This document shows positions 36,903-45,264 of a DNA stretch of 64,000 nucleotides, in pieces. This DNA comes from Oscillospiraceae bacterium (GTDB lineage Bacteria; Bacillota; Clostridia; Oscillospirales; Oscillospiraceae), in assembly GCA_017545165.1 (NCBI GenBank), contig JAFWQQ010000039.1, positions 28,891 to 92,890 of the forward strand, read 5' to 3'. How positions within the stretch are numbered: the stretch's first letter is position 1; each line of letters opens with the position of its first letter. Made by a program: the position numbers and the translations under genes. The notes under the pieces are model-generated. The model did no database searches. It was not told the origin of the DNA and saw only the letters and a program-made list of their open reading frames with translations.

Positions 36903-38068
36903 TCCCTGGTTTGAAATGCTCGGAGGTTATACTTGTTCTTCCGGAAGGGATAAAAGGGCTCCAGATTTCTGACCTGTCCGTGGCTGTTGATTTCAAGGAT
37001 TTGAAAGCCCTCGTCCGTGGGGACAATGTCCATGACCAGATAGGGCGTCATGGAAAGATGGGCGGAGATCTTTTTCACCACGTCGGTAAGCATCCCGAAA
37101 TGGGGTACCGTGAGAGTCTCCAGATCCACACCGGTGTCAGGGTGAAAGCGCATGGGATTCCTGCGGAGGATGTTCTCGGCGTCTCCGGTGCGCATCAGGG
37201 GATTGAAGATTCTCCCCGTATTCAAATCCACGCCGCAGTTGATACAGCCGTCGTAATCGGACACGAGCCCGGCGGCGGAGCTGCCAAGACGGGCCGAAAT
37301 AGCGGTGATCTGCGGGCCGTCCTCCTTGTCGAAGACGGAGACGGTGCGCAGCACGGCAAAGCTCTGCTCTCCGCAGGCCTCCCGGAAGAGCTTGTGGGGA
37401 ACTGCGAAGCCGGTGAGAATGTAATCGTCCAGCGAGGCGAGCAGCTCCCGGATCTCTTCTTCCCCGGCGGGCCTGTTGTTGACGGCCCAGCCCTCACCCC
37501 GGGCCTCCAGCTTGAAGAAGCCCTTGCCGTGGCCGCCGGTGCAGGCTTTCATGGCGACGGGCCCCTGCCGCAGCAGAGCGAACACATCCTCCGCGCTGCC
37601 GTGGCGGCTGAGCTCCAGGTCCATGGGGATGAGCTCGCCGTTCTCGATAAAGAAGTAGTGCCGGGGCATATACTCCCGAAAGCAGCTCAGCACATACCAG
37701 GTGGTCAGCTTGTAGTCGAACCATTTGATCAGCTGGGGCTTTTTCAGATAGTTCACCGGGGCGTAAAAATCGAAGTCGGAGATGAAGTCGTTGTAGTTTT
37801 CCTTCGTCAGCCCGTCCCAGCCGGTCTTGAAGGTCGGGATCCCACGCAGGTAATACCAGTCCTTTTCCTCGCGGGGAACGCCGGTTTCGGCGAAATAATC
37901 GTCGGTGTACTCCTCGGCGAGCCGCGCGTAGCGGAAGGGCACCACGCCCATATCGCGGGCAAGGGTGTAGAACTCAATGTACTTCTCCGCCCGCTCGGGA
38001 CTCCCGTCGGACTTGGACAGGTACTTGTTCAAGTTTTCCTGCAGCTTGCTGTCGAAAGCGTCGTTCAT
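36896..38068 (-). CDS. ATP-grasp protein, sugar-transfer-associated type
   Basis: 390 residues from the ATG at 38066-38068 (MNDAFDSKLQENL). Core elements: AMKACTGGHGKGFFKLEA (nucleotide loop), YILTGFAVPHKL, FAVLRTVSVFD, and DIVPTDEGFQILEINSHGQV with the metal-binding E-x-N. It resembles the ATP-grasp group often next to glycosyltransferases. Predicted to join a carboxylate to an amine or similar nucleophile using ATP; partners unknown. It overlaps both neighbours (ATGA with the upstream barrel gene, 7 bp with the permease). Confidence 0.75.
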   Translation of the reverse strand: MNDAFDSKLQENLNKYLSKSDGSPERAEKYIEFYTLARDMGVVPFRYARLAEEYTDDYFAETGVPREEKDWYYLRGIPTFKTGWDGLTKENYNDFISDFDFYAPVNYLKKPQLIKWFDYKLTTWYVLSCFREYMPRHYFFIENGELIPMDLELSRHGSAEDVFALLRQGPVAMKACTGGHGKGFFKLEARGEGWAVNNRPAGEEEIRELLASLDDYILTGFAVPHKLFREACGEQSFAVLRTVSVFDKEDGPQITAISARLGSSAAGLVSDYDGCINCGVDLNTGRIFNPLMRTGDAENILRRNPMRFHPDTGVDLETLTVPHFGMLTDVVKKISAHLSMTPYLVMDIVPTDEGFQILEINSHGQVRNLEPFYPFRKNKYNLRAFQTRDW

Positions 38069-38967
38069 ACCAGACTGCCTTTCGGGCTCTGAACGGCCTC
38101 GGGATAGTACTCGTCCAACATGCGCTTGACGAGAGAGCACTGCTTGGCCCGCTTGCGGGCGTCGTCCTCGGAGCTGTCCCAGCTGTGGGTCTGGGCCACA
38201 GAGCCGCCGGTCTTCAGATAGATGGGCGCCGCCACGCGGACCATCTCCGGCACCTCGTAGTGGCGGATGAAGCCTCCGGTGGACTTGGGGTTCTCCGTAT
38301 GCAGGTCCAGCGGGATGTCGATGGCCTGGCGCATGGCCGCCATCATCTGCAGCTGGATATCCCGCACCGGGTTCACGGAGTCCGCGCCGATGCTCTCCAG
38401 GAGCTTTGCCGAGCAGGGGTTGCCGTGTCCGGCGTGGGCGGAGACCTTGAAATGGGAGTCCTCGGGGATCTCGCCGGCCTTGCGCATCTCGTTGAGGATC
38501 CAGAGGCAGCCCTCGTCATAGACCAAGAAGCCCCGGCAGCCCAGGCGGGCGGCCCGCTTCACGTCCTCGATGGCGCGCACGATCTGCTCCTGCCCCCGGA
38601 GGCGGTAGCCCATGCGCACGCCCTCCTCGGTGTTCACGGAGGCGGAGGTGTCGGTGGTGGCCCGGGGGCCGATGGCCAGGATCAGGTCCGTCTCCCACTT
38701 GTGGGCCAGCTCCACCATTTTGCCGATCTCCTGATCGGTCAGGCGCATGATGCCCTGGGTCTGGGTCACGCGATGCAGATAGAGGCCGTAGCCGTCCATG
38801 GCCTCCAGCAGGGCCTGCATCACCTTGGGTCCCTGGATGCCGGGGACCTCAAAGCGGTACTGTCCACCGTCCTTGAAGCGCTTGTTCGAGGTAGGCAGAT
38901 CATAGGCGTCGCCGCCGGGCAGGCCGATGGATCTCAGAAATTCTCTTGTTTTGTCCATGCTGTTCAT
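38065..38967 (-). CDS. TIM-barrel protein resembling U32-peptidase-like proteins
   Basis: 300 residues from the ATG at 38965-38967, which has AAGGAGGA 8 bp upstream; the open frame extends 16 codons more without a ribosome binding site. Repeated strand-helix units (LILAIGPRATTDTSASVNTE, GCRGFLVYDEGCLWILNEM, FKVSAHAGHGNPCSAKLLES, IGADSVNPVRDIQLQ) describe a barrel with a His/Asp/Asn-rich face. The nearest match by eye is the U32-peptidase-like group, with low certainty. Its neighbours are MmgE/PrpD and a 2-hydroxyacid dehydrogenase, pointing to carboxylate metabolism. Confidence 0.55.
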   Translation of the reverse strand: MNSMDKTREFLRSIGLPGGDAYDLPTSNKRFKDGGQYRFEVPGIQGPKVMQALLEAMDGYGLYLHRVTQTQGIMRLTDQEIGKMVELAHKWETDLILAIGPRATTDTSASVNTEEGVRMGYRLRGQEQIVRAIEDVKRAARLGCRGFLVYDEGCLWILNEMRKAGEIPEDSHFKVSAHAGHGNPCSAKLLESIGADSVNPVRDIQLQMMAAMRQAIDIPLDLHTENPKSTGGFIRHYEVPEMVRVAAPIYLKTGGSVAQTHSWDSSEDDARKRAKQCSLVKRMLDEYYPEAVQSPKGSLV

Positions 38968-39002
38968 CGTTTTCTTCCTCCTTGAAAGTCCCTGTTTCCT
39001 TG

Positions 39003-40259
39003 TCAAAGGCTCCATTTTTCTCGGCAGCTCGCCGCGTATGCGGAGAGCAGTTTTCTCTTTTCTTCCATTTCTTCCGGGCTCATGGGGTTTTCCGGGTCGC
39101 CCTTGGCGTAATCCACCCGCGCGCTGCGGCTCGTCCCGTCCCGCAATGTGACGGTGACGACGGCGACGCGCTTTTGCGGGCTCTCCCTCGTCAGCTCCGG
39201 GTCCTCCGCAACGCTGACCTTCTTCGCCAGCTTCAGCACGCCCTCGTCCAGCGGTTCAAAGGCCGTCAGATCCGCCCGGCCCAGCAGCAGCCCCGCCGCC
39301 ACGGCGTAGGGGGTGCTGAGCTTGGCCGAGGCGATCCCCCGGATCTCCGTGTGGTCGTGGCCCTTCACGCCCAGCCTGTAGGTCCGCACCTCCACGCTTT
39401 CGATCCGCTCGGGATCCAGACTCTCATGGAGGCGGATTGCCGCCTCCACGGCGGAGTGGCTGTGCCGGCAGGAGGCGTATGGCTTCACATAGATCCGCTC
39501 GATCTCGTAATACGCGGTCTTCTCCGTCAACTTTTCCGGCGCGTACTGGTCGGCATAGCTGCGGAAAAAGCCCCGCTCGCCGCCCAGCATGTCCGCAGGC
39601 GTCTCGAAATCGACAAGGCCCATCTCCGCAGCGGCGAGGCCGTCCATCGCCGCCCGCCCCACGTTGTAGGGCTTCAGCTCGGACCCCTGCTCCTGCATCT
39701 CCAGCATGCCGGCGGCGCTGCCCGCCGCGCAGCTCAGCACCCGCTTCATCTGCCTCCGATCCAGGCCCAGGGCAAAGGCCGCGCCCACCGCCGCGCCGAT
39801 GGTCCCGCAGGTCCCGGCCGCGTGAAAGCCCCGGTTCTTGTGGGAGGGCTGCATGGTGATGGCCGCGCGGCAGGCCGCCTCATAGCCCATCACGATGCCG
39901 GTCAGCTCACGTTTCTCGGAGTCTGGGCCCGCTGCCCGGACCGCGGAGATAACAGACGCTCCCAGATGGATCATGGCAAAGCGCTGCCCGTCGTCCAGCT
40001 CCAGACTGTGGGCGTTGAAGCCGTTGATGAGGGCCGCGGTCTTGCCGTCCGTGGTCTCCGGATAACCCACGAGTTCAGCGGTCCCAAGCGGGAGCCTCCG
40101 CAGCAGGGCTTCCCAGCGTTTTCGGTTTTTGGCGGCCCCGGCCAGGGTGACGGAAAGGGTGTCCTGCAGGCAGGCCTCCGCCCGCTCCAGGATCGGCCCG
40201 GGGATCCGCTCGGCCTTGTCGAACAGATAATCCGCAAAGGCCTCCGTGATGTTCTGCAT
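39003..40259 (-). CDS. MmgE/PrpD-family dehydratase
   Basis: 418 residues. Helical N-terminal half with INGFNAHSLELDDGQRFAMIHLGA (about 79-102, family active-site segment with the HSLxxDD), GRAAMDGLAAAEMGLVDFET, and VKPYASCRHSHSAVEA with the conserved C-x-HxH. The family includes 2-methylcitrate dehydratase, cis-aconitate decarboxylase and related enzymes acting on tricarboxylates. Substrate unknown here, and no methylcitrate cycle partner (PrpB/PrpC) was found. It sits between a U32-like barrel and a hydroxyacid dehydrogenase. Confidence 0.85.
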   Translation of the reverse strand: MQNITEAFADYLFDKAERIPGPILERAEACLQDTLSVTLAGAAKNRKRWEALLRRLPLGTAELVGYPETTDGKTAALINGFNAHSLELDDGQRFAMIHLGASVISAVRAAGPDSEKRELTGIVMGYEAACRAAITMQPSHKNRGFHAAGTCGTIGAAVGAAFALGLDRRQMKRVLSCAAGSAAGMLEMQEQGSELKPYNVGRAAMDGLAAAEMGLVDFETPADMLGGERGFFRSYADQYAPEKLTEKTAYYEIERIYVKPYASCRHSHSAVEAAIRLHESLDPERIESVEVRTYRLGVKGHDHTEIRGIASAKLSTPYAVAAGLLLGRADLTAFEPLDEGVLKLAKKVSVAEDPELTRESPQKRVAVVTVTLRDGTSRSARVDYAKGDPENPMSPEEMEEKRKLLSAYAASCREKWSL

Positions 40260-40273
40260 CGTCTCTCCCGTCC

Positions 40274-41242
40274 CTATTGATAGCGATTCGCCTCGATCTC
40301 CTCCAGGCGTCCCTCTTCAAAGCAGCGGATATTCCGAAGGGCCTCGTGCATCATGGCCCGGAAGGAATCCGCCGTGACCCCGGCGACATGGGGGGTGAGG
40401 ATCACATTGTCCAGCTCTTTCAAAGCATAGTCCGCCGGGATGGGCTCCTGCTCATGGACGTCCAGCGCCGCGAAGGACAGCCTTCCGTTCCGCAGCGCGG
40501 CGGCAAGAGCGGCGGTATCCACCAGGCCGCCCCGGGCCGTGTTCACCAGGATCGCCCCCGGCTTCATCCGCGCGATGGTCTCCTCCCGGATCAGGTGCCG
40601 GGTCTCCGGCGCCAGAGCGCAGTGCAGCGTAACGACGTCCGAGCTCTCCAGAAGCTCCTCCAGGCCCACATACCGCAGACCGAAGCGACGTTCAAAATCC
40701 TCTTCGGCCCGGGAGCGGTTCCAGTACAGGAGCTTCACGCCGAAGGGCTGCAGCAGCTCCACCAGGATGCGGGCGATGTGGCCCATGCCGACGACGCCCA
40801 CGGTCTTGCCCTTCAGCTCCGCGGTGCGGATCCCCTGCTCCTGCTTTTTCCAGATCCCGTTTCTCGTATTCCGGTCGATCTCCGGCAATCTCCGCAGGGA
40901 GGCAAGGATCAGCAGCAGCGCGTGCTCCGCCACGCTCTCGGCGTTTACGCCCTGATTGACGTACAGGGGGATCCCCTTTTCCTGGATGGCCTCCAGATCC
41001 AGAGAATCCAGGCCCACGCCGGAGCGCTGGATCATCTTCAGCTTCCCGGCCTGCTCCAGGGCGTCCCTCGTGATGGGAAGTCTGCCGCCGGCCAGGATGT
41101 AATCCGCGTCGGACGCCTCTTTCCGGAGCGCCTCCGGCGTCTGCTCCGACAGAAAGCAGATCGCAAAGCCCGCCGGAAGCTCTTCCCGGACGATCTCCAG
41201 GGGCCGTCCGGCGTATTTGTTGGTAAAGAGAATGGTTTTCAT
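40274..41242 (-). CDS. D-isomer-specific 2-hydroxyacid dehydrogenase
   Basis: 322 residues from the ATG at 41240-41242 (MKTILFTNKYAGRPLEI). NAD-binding GVVGMGHIARILVELLQPFG, then catalytic Arg in NTARGGLVD, Glu in LDVHEQEPIP and His in LTPHVAG. It interconverts a 2-oxo and a 2-hydroxy acid. Open frame extends 42 codons upstream but overlaps the acyltransferase gene; the ATGA overlap sets the start. Part of the carboxylate block. Confidence 0.88.
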   Translation of the reverse strand: MKTILFTNKYAGRPLEIVREELPAGFAICFLSEQTPEALRKEASDADYILAGGRLPITRDALEQAGKLKMIQRSGVGLDSLDLEAIQEKGIPLYVNQGVNAESVAEHALLLILASLRRLPEIDRNTRNGIWKKQEQGIRTAELKGKTVGVVGMGHIARILVELLQPFGVKLLYWNRSRAEEDFERRFGLRYVGLEELLESSDVVTLHCALAPETRHLIREETIARMKPGAILVNTARGGLVDTAALAAALRNGRLSFAALDVHEQEPIPADYALKELDNVILTPHVAGVTADSFRAMMHEALRNIRCFEEGRLEEIEANRYQ

Positions 41243-41940
41243 GGGTTTCTGCCTCGTCCGGCGAATATTTCTGCGATTTCCTCCAAGGCGCGCAGCTTTT
41301 CCTCGTTCAGATCGCCCCGCAGAGAATCTGCGGCGTCGCGGATCGTCTCCACATCCCAGTCCCACCATCGGATTTTCAGCAAGCGGGCAACGGTCTGCTC
41401 GTCAAAGCGATACTTGATCACCTTTGCCGGCGTGCCCACCGCGATGGCATAGGGTGGGATGTCCTCCAGCACCAGGGAATTGGCTCCGATGACGGCCCCG
41501 TCCCCGATCTTGACGCCGCGGACGATATTGGCCTTTGAACCCAGCCACACATCGCTGCCGATTTGCGTATATTCCTCTTCTTCGACAGGCACAAGGCCCT
41601 CCCCGACCCCCAGGGTTTTCTTCCACCAGGAATCCGTATACATGCAGGCCGCCCTGTAGTTGTGATTGCTGCCGCCGATGCTCAGCTGCCAGGAGAAGTT
41701 GCAGAATTTTCCAACTCTTGTAAACTTCATCATCGAGCTTTTTCCCAGATAGCTCCCAAAGCCCAGAGACGAGTGGATCACAGAACAGTCCCGTCCGATC
41801 TCCACCTTGTCTCCGATTTCCGAAGAGAGAACGACGGCACGGTCAGAGATGACGGCACCGTCCCCGATCCGGGAATTGCGGATGCAGGTGTCTTGATAGA
41901 TCTTGCAGCTTTCGCTCAAAATAGAATTGACCGCTTCCAC
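41239..41940 (-). CDS. Left-handed beta-helix acyltransferase (CatB/LpxA-type hexapeptide repeats)
   Basis: 233 residues. Hexapeptide repeats from about 24 to 175 (IGDGAVISDRAVVLSSEIGD, IGGSNHNYRAACMYTD, IGSDVWLGSKANIVRGVKIG, DGAVIGANSLVLEDIPPYAI), followed by VGTPAKVIKYRFD, the usual C-terminal lid of xenobiotic/sugar acetyltransferases. It carries the His of GGSNHNY, the probable catalytic base. Likely transfers an acetyl or other acyl group to a sugar hydroxyl or amine. In this cluster it could acetylate the amino sugar made by the aminotransferase. Confidence 0.85.
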   Translation of the reverse strand: MEAVNSILSESCKIYQDTCIRNSRIGDGAVISDRAVVLSSEIGDKVEIGRDCSVIHSSLGFGSYLGKSSMMKFTRVGKFCNFSWQLSIGGSNHNYRAACMYTDSWWKKTLGVGEGLVPVEEEEYTQIGSDVWLGSKANIVRGVKIGDGAVIGANSLVLEDIPPYAIAVGTPAKVIKYRFDEQTVARLLKIRWWDWDVETIRDAADSLRGDLNEEKLRALEEIAEIFAGRGRNP

Positions 41941-41966
41941 GCTCTCACCTTGCTTTTTCCGATGAT

Positions 41967-43190
41967 TTATCTTGCCAGACGGCTGACACCGTCAATATCC
42001 AGAATATCGATCCGGTGCAGCGCCTCACTTGTCTTCTCATCCAGCGCCTCCCGCGTCTCCGCCGTCATCAGCAGCGTGGCCGCCCGGTTGCTGGAAGTCC
42101 GGTTGGCGTCCACGGGATCACCCCGTTTTTTCAGCACCACGCCGTAGTCCACGGTGCCGTCCGCCAGGAGCTCGTCCAGTCCGGTCAGTTCTCCAAAAAC
42201 ACCAGGCTCCATGTAGAGCAACAGGGTAGCAAGCTGTCTGGGCTGTGCAAACATGCCCTTCAAGGACAGCTCATTCCCCAGGAAAGAATCCATCGAGAGC
42301 TCCACAATATCCACACCGGTTGCCCGCTTAACCATCTGGAAGCTCAGGCCCCCGCCGATCCGCGGCGCAAATTCCAGAACGTTGATCTGTCCGTCATACA
42401 CTCTCGCCTGATAGAAGAAGGGCGTGTCACAGAGGCCAAAAGCGTCTGTGATCCGCTGGGCCACATCTGCCGCACGCTGGTATTCCTCGGGGCTCAGATC
42501 AGCCGGGACGATGGAGCCGCCGGAGTTGAGCTCGATAGCGTCTTGATTCAGCGTCCGCTTGCTCCGGGTCATGAGCACATGCGCGATCCCGTGAACAGCC
42601 ACGCAGTCCACTTGTATCTCCTGGCCGGGACAGTAGCCCTCAACGATGCCTTGCCCGGAACGGCTGACACGCAGGGCTTCTCCCGCAAAGCGCAGAAGCT
42701 CCTCCCTGTTATCCGCCTTATGGACGCCCTTGGAACTGTAGGCATCCACCGGCTTCACCACCAAAGGATAGGCCAACTCGCAGGCATCAAGCTCCTCCAC
42801 CCGACTAAACAGCATATAATCGGCTGTTGGGACCCCCCCTGTCTTGAAGATTCGCTTCATGCGGCCCTTATTCGTTACGTTTAAGCTGGTCTCGAAGCTG
42901 TAGGGATGCGGCAGGCCCAGCTTTTCCCCCACATAGCAGCAGACGGAGTTCGCCTGCTCCGAGCAGGAGGAGATGACCAGGTCCATGGCGTTTTCCCGCG
43001 TGAACTGCAGGATCGCCTCTTTGTCGAAGGCGCTGATGCACACAAACTCGTCCGCAAAAGGCACCGCCGGCGCCTGGGGATTCATGTCGGCCACATAGAC
43101 GAAATAACCCCGCTTCTTCAGCTTTTCGATCAGCAGGCTATGCGGAACGGTGGCGCAGAGCACCAGGGCTTTTTTCTTGTTAACACTCAC
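41967..43190 (-). CDS. ATP-grasp ligase (carbamoyl-phosphate-synthase-like fold)
   Basis: 407 residues, GTG start (43188-43190, SVNKKKALVLCATVPHSLLI). Rossmann-like N-terminal lobe, then ATP-grasp with YPLVVKPVDAYSSKGVHKA (phosphate loop), QIQ-type metal region PFFYQARVYDGQINVLEFAPRIGGGLSF (Glu and Arg-Ile-Gly-Gly typical of PurK/CPS-like ligases). Substrates unknown; carboxylate-amine ligation is the family reaction. It overlaps the sugar transferase gene by 11 bp. Confidence 0.8.
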   Translation of the reverse strand: MSVNKKKALVLCATVPHSLLIEKLKKRGYFVYVADMNPQAPAVPFADEFVCISAFDKEAILQFTRENAMDLVISSCSEQANSVCCYVGEKLGLPHPYSFETSLNVTNKGRMKRIFKTGGVPTADYMLFSRVEELDACELAYPLVVKPVDAYSSKGVHKADNREELLRFAGEALRVSRSGQGIVEGYCPGQEIQVDCVAVHGIAHVLMTRSKRTLNQDAIELNSGGSIVPADLSPEEYQRAADVAQRITDAFGLCDTPFFYQARVYDGQINVLEFAPRIGGGLSFQMVKRATGVDIVELSMDSFLGNELSLKGMFAQPRQLATLLLYMEPGVFGELTGLDELLADGTVDYGVVLKKRGDPVDANRTSSNRAATLLMTAETREALDEKTSEALHRIDILDIDGVSRLAR

Positions 43191-43860
43191 CGGTATCCGA
43201 TCCTTCCCCAGCTCTCAGGCTGCCATGCTCCTGAAAGTATTCGCTGATCAGCTGATTCTCCTTGAAATTCTCCACGCCGGCGCCTGTGAACACTTCCTTA
43301 ACGGTCATAAACACGATCTTCAGATCCATCAAGAAAGAGATGTTGTCAACGTATTCGATATCCTGTTCAAATTTCTGCTTCCAGGGGATGCCTCTTCTCC
43401 CCTTAACCTGGGTCAGGCCCGTCAGGCCGGGGCGCACCTCGTGGCGGCGCATCTCGAAGCGGTTGTAGTGCTCCAGATACTTCACCAGAAGGGGCCGGGG
43501 GCCCACAAAGCTCATGTCGCCCTTGAGGATGTTGAAAAACTCCGGCAGCTCGTCCAGACTGGTGGAGCGCAGGATGCGGCCGAATTTATTGAGCCGCTGC
43601 TTGTCGGGCAGCAGATTGCCGTTCTCATCCCGCTTGTCGCTCATGGAGCGGAACTTGTACATCTTGAAGATCTTGCCGTTTTTCCCCGGGCGGTCCTGAG
43701 TAAACAGGACCGGCGAGCCCAGGTTGAACCGCACGATGATCGCCAGGATCAGGTACAGCCAGCTAAACAGTACGATCACAAAGAAAGAGATCAGAATGTC
43801 AAGAAAACGCTTTACAAAAGCCTCGTAAGGCCCTTTCACCTTATGTTTTTCCATCCTCAT
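43180..43860 (-). CDS. Initiating sugar transferase (PglC/WbaP-like, bacterial sugar transferase family)
   Basis: 226 residues. One membrane hairpin (about 22-44, ILISFFVIVLFSWLYLILAI), then GSPVLFTQDRPGKNGKIF, MYKFRSM, STSLDELPEFFNILKGDMSF and GPRPLL, all diagnostic; DELPE contains the catalytic Asp-Glu. It transfers a sugar-1-phosphate from a UDP-sugar to undecaprenyl phosphate and so starts repeat-unit assembly. It lacks the long N-terminal transmembrane region of WbaP, so it is the short PglC-like type. Overlaps fumarase alpha by 4 bp. Confidence 0.93.
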   Translation of the reverse strand: MRMEKHKVKGPYEAFVKRFLDILISFFVIVLFSWLYLILAIIVRFNLGSPVLFTQDRPGKNGKIFKMYKFRSMSDKRDENGNLLPDKQRLNKFGRILRSTSLDELPEFFNILKGDMSFVGPRPLLVKYLEHYNRFEMRRHEVRPGLTGLTQVKGRRGIPWKQKFEQDIEYVDNISFLMDLKIVFMTVKEVFTGAGVENFKENQLISEYFQEHGSLRAGEGSDTGEC

Positions 43861-44711
43861 TCTCCCAAGTCCACCGTGGCGATCCGCGGTTCAAAGCAGC
43901 AGCAGGGACGAACGCATACGATGCGTACGCCGGAGGCCCGCTGTGGGCCGACCTTCAGAAAGGTGGCGATCACGCTGGTGTCGCCCCGCAGCCCCAGGGG
44001 GCCGATGTTGGATTCATTGACTCTTTGGGTGATCTCCCTCTCCATGTCGCTCTGGACGCCGTACTTTCCGTCAACCAGAGCCTGCAGCATCATCGAGGCC
44101 GCCTCATAGTGGCTGCGGCCCACGCCAACGCCCAGGGTGCAGGGAGAGCAGCCAAGCTGGGCCACGCCCTCCGTCGCCCACTTGACGATCTCGTCCAGCA
44201 CCACCCGGGTGTCGTGCTTGTGAAACACCCGATAGGTCTTTGCCCGGATGGCAGGGCCGCCGCCGAACATCAGGATGTGCAGGCGGAGCACGTCCTCCTC
44301 GCAGTTTCGGATCAAGATCGGCGCAGGCTCGACCCCAGCAGGGTCCGGATCCAGGCCGCCGGATTGGTCGATCCGCCGGCAGTCGTCCCCCAGGATCCCC
44401 ATGGGGCGGCCCGGGAGCTTCCGCAGCCCCTGCCGCACCCCCTCCCGGATCTCCTCCAGCATGCGCCCGGTCAGGGCCCGCTCCGGTCCCAGCTCCAGCA
44501 GCAGGTGCGGGATGCCGGTATCGTCACAGAGCGGGCCACGGTTCTCTTCCGCGGCCTCCGCGTTTTCCAGGATGGTCTGCAGAACCCATTTGGCCCGGTC
44601 GCTGCGCTCGTTTTCTATCGCATTCCGGTAAGCTTCCTTCTTATCCTCCCGGAAGGTGGAACCCGCTTCCACCAACGTGTCCCGAACCAGGCTGACAATG
44701 TCATTTTTCAT
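43857..44711 (-). CDS. Class I fumarate hydratase, alpha subunit (FumA/TtdA type)
   Basis: 284 residues from the ATG at 44709-44711 (MKNDIVSLVRDTLVEAG). Fe-S enzyme features: GPLCDDTGIPHLLLELG, AQLGCSPCTLGVGVGRSHYE, and FKVGPQRASGVRIVCVRPCC, with Cys positions for the [4Fe-4S] cluster. Together with the beta subunit it would hydrate fumarate or a related dicarboxylate (tartrate dehydratase is an alternative). Two-subunit type is normal in Clostridia. Its position inside the capsule operon is unusual. The start overlaps the beta subunit end by 11 bp. Confidence 0.85.
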   Translation of the reverse strand: MKNDIVSLVRDTLVEAGSTFREDKKEAYRNAIENERSDRAKWVLQTILENAEAAEENRGPLCDDTGIPHLLLELGPERALTGRMLEEIREGVRQGLRKLPGRPMGILGDDCRRIDQSGGLDPDPAGVEPAPILIRNCEEDVLRLHILMFGGGPAIRAKTYRVFHKHDTRVVLDEIVKWATEGVAQLGCSPCTLGVGVGRSHYEAASMMLQALVDGKYGVQSDMEREITQRVNESNIGPLGLRGDTSVIATFLKVGPQRASGVRIVCVRPCCCFEPRIATVDLGE

Positions 44712-45210
44712 AAATGCTCCTCCCGTGGGCCGCGCCGATGATGGCCGGGTACTTGTCAACCTTAATTAGATGCAGCGCCTCCATGCCCAGCTCCGGAAAG
44801 GCGAGGACCCGGGTCTCGCTGGTCTTGGCTCCCAGCAGCGCCGTTACGGGAGGGATGACGGCATACACGGCCCCGTATTCGTCCAGAGCCCGGACCGTCT
44901 CAGGGTGCAACTCCCCTTTTCCCAGATGAATGCGGATCCCCGCCTTGCTCAGAGGGGCGATGGAGCTCTCGATTTCCAGCTTGTTGGAGGAGGTGGGGCC
45001 GACCCCGGCGGGACTCACCGCCGTGTGGAAGATCACCTGACCACGCAGATCGACGCCCAGCTCCTTCACCGTGCCGTTTTCGATCATGGCCAGGAGTCTG
45101 GGCAGTACCGCATCCCGCCCGCAGAGGATCCAGCCCGAGATGCTCACGGTATCCCCCACCTGGAGGGCCCGGATATCCTCATCCCGGATCGGAGTTTGAA
45201 GATCAGTCAT
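44701..45210 (-). CDS. Class I fumarate hydratase, beta subunit (FumB/TtdB type)
   Basis: 169 residues from the ATG at 45208-45210 (MTDLQTPIRDEDIRALQVGD), after AGAGAGGTATT. VGDTVSISGWILCGRDAVLP, VIFHTAVSPAGVGPTSSNKLE and FPELGMEALHLIKVDKYPAI mark the beta domain. It forms the active heterodimer with the alpha subunit; the pair overlaps by 11 bp. The open frame extends 16 codons upstream without a ribosome binding site. Confidence 0.87.
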   Translation of the reverse strand: MTDLQTPIRDEDIRALQVGDTVSISGWILCGRDAVLPRLLAMIENGTVKELGVDLRGQVIFHTAVSPAGVGPTSSNKLEIESSIAPLSKAGIRIHLGKGELHPETVRALDEYGAVYAVIPPVTALLGAKTSETRVLAFPELGMEALHLIKVDKYPAIIGAAHGRSIYEK

Positions 45211-45264
45211 GGAATACCTCTCTTTTTTCCACGCCGAAAAGGATCCGGAATACTTCAACGTACT

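Noticed and set aside
34242-38068. Ter-type tellurite/stress cluster
   Set aside because: The CitE-like protein and ATP-grasp recall such clusters, but TerD, TerC and PRTase genes are absent.
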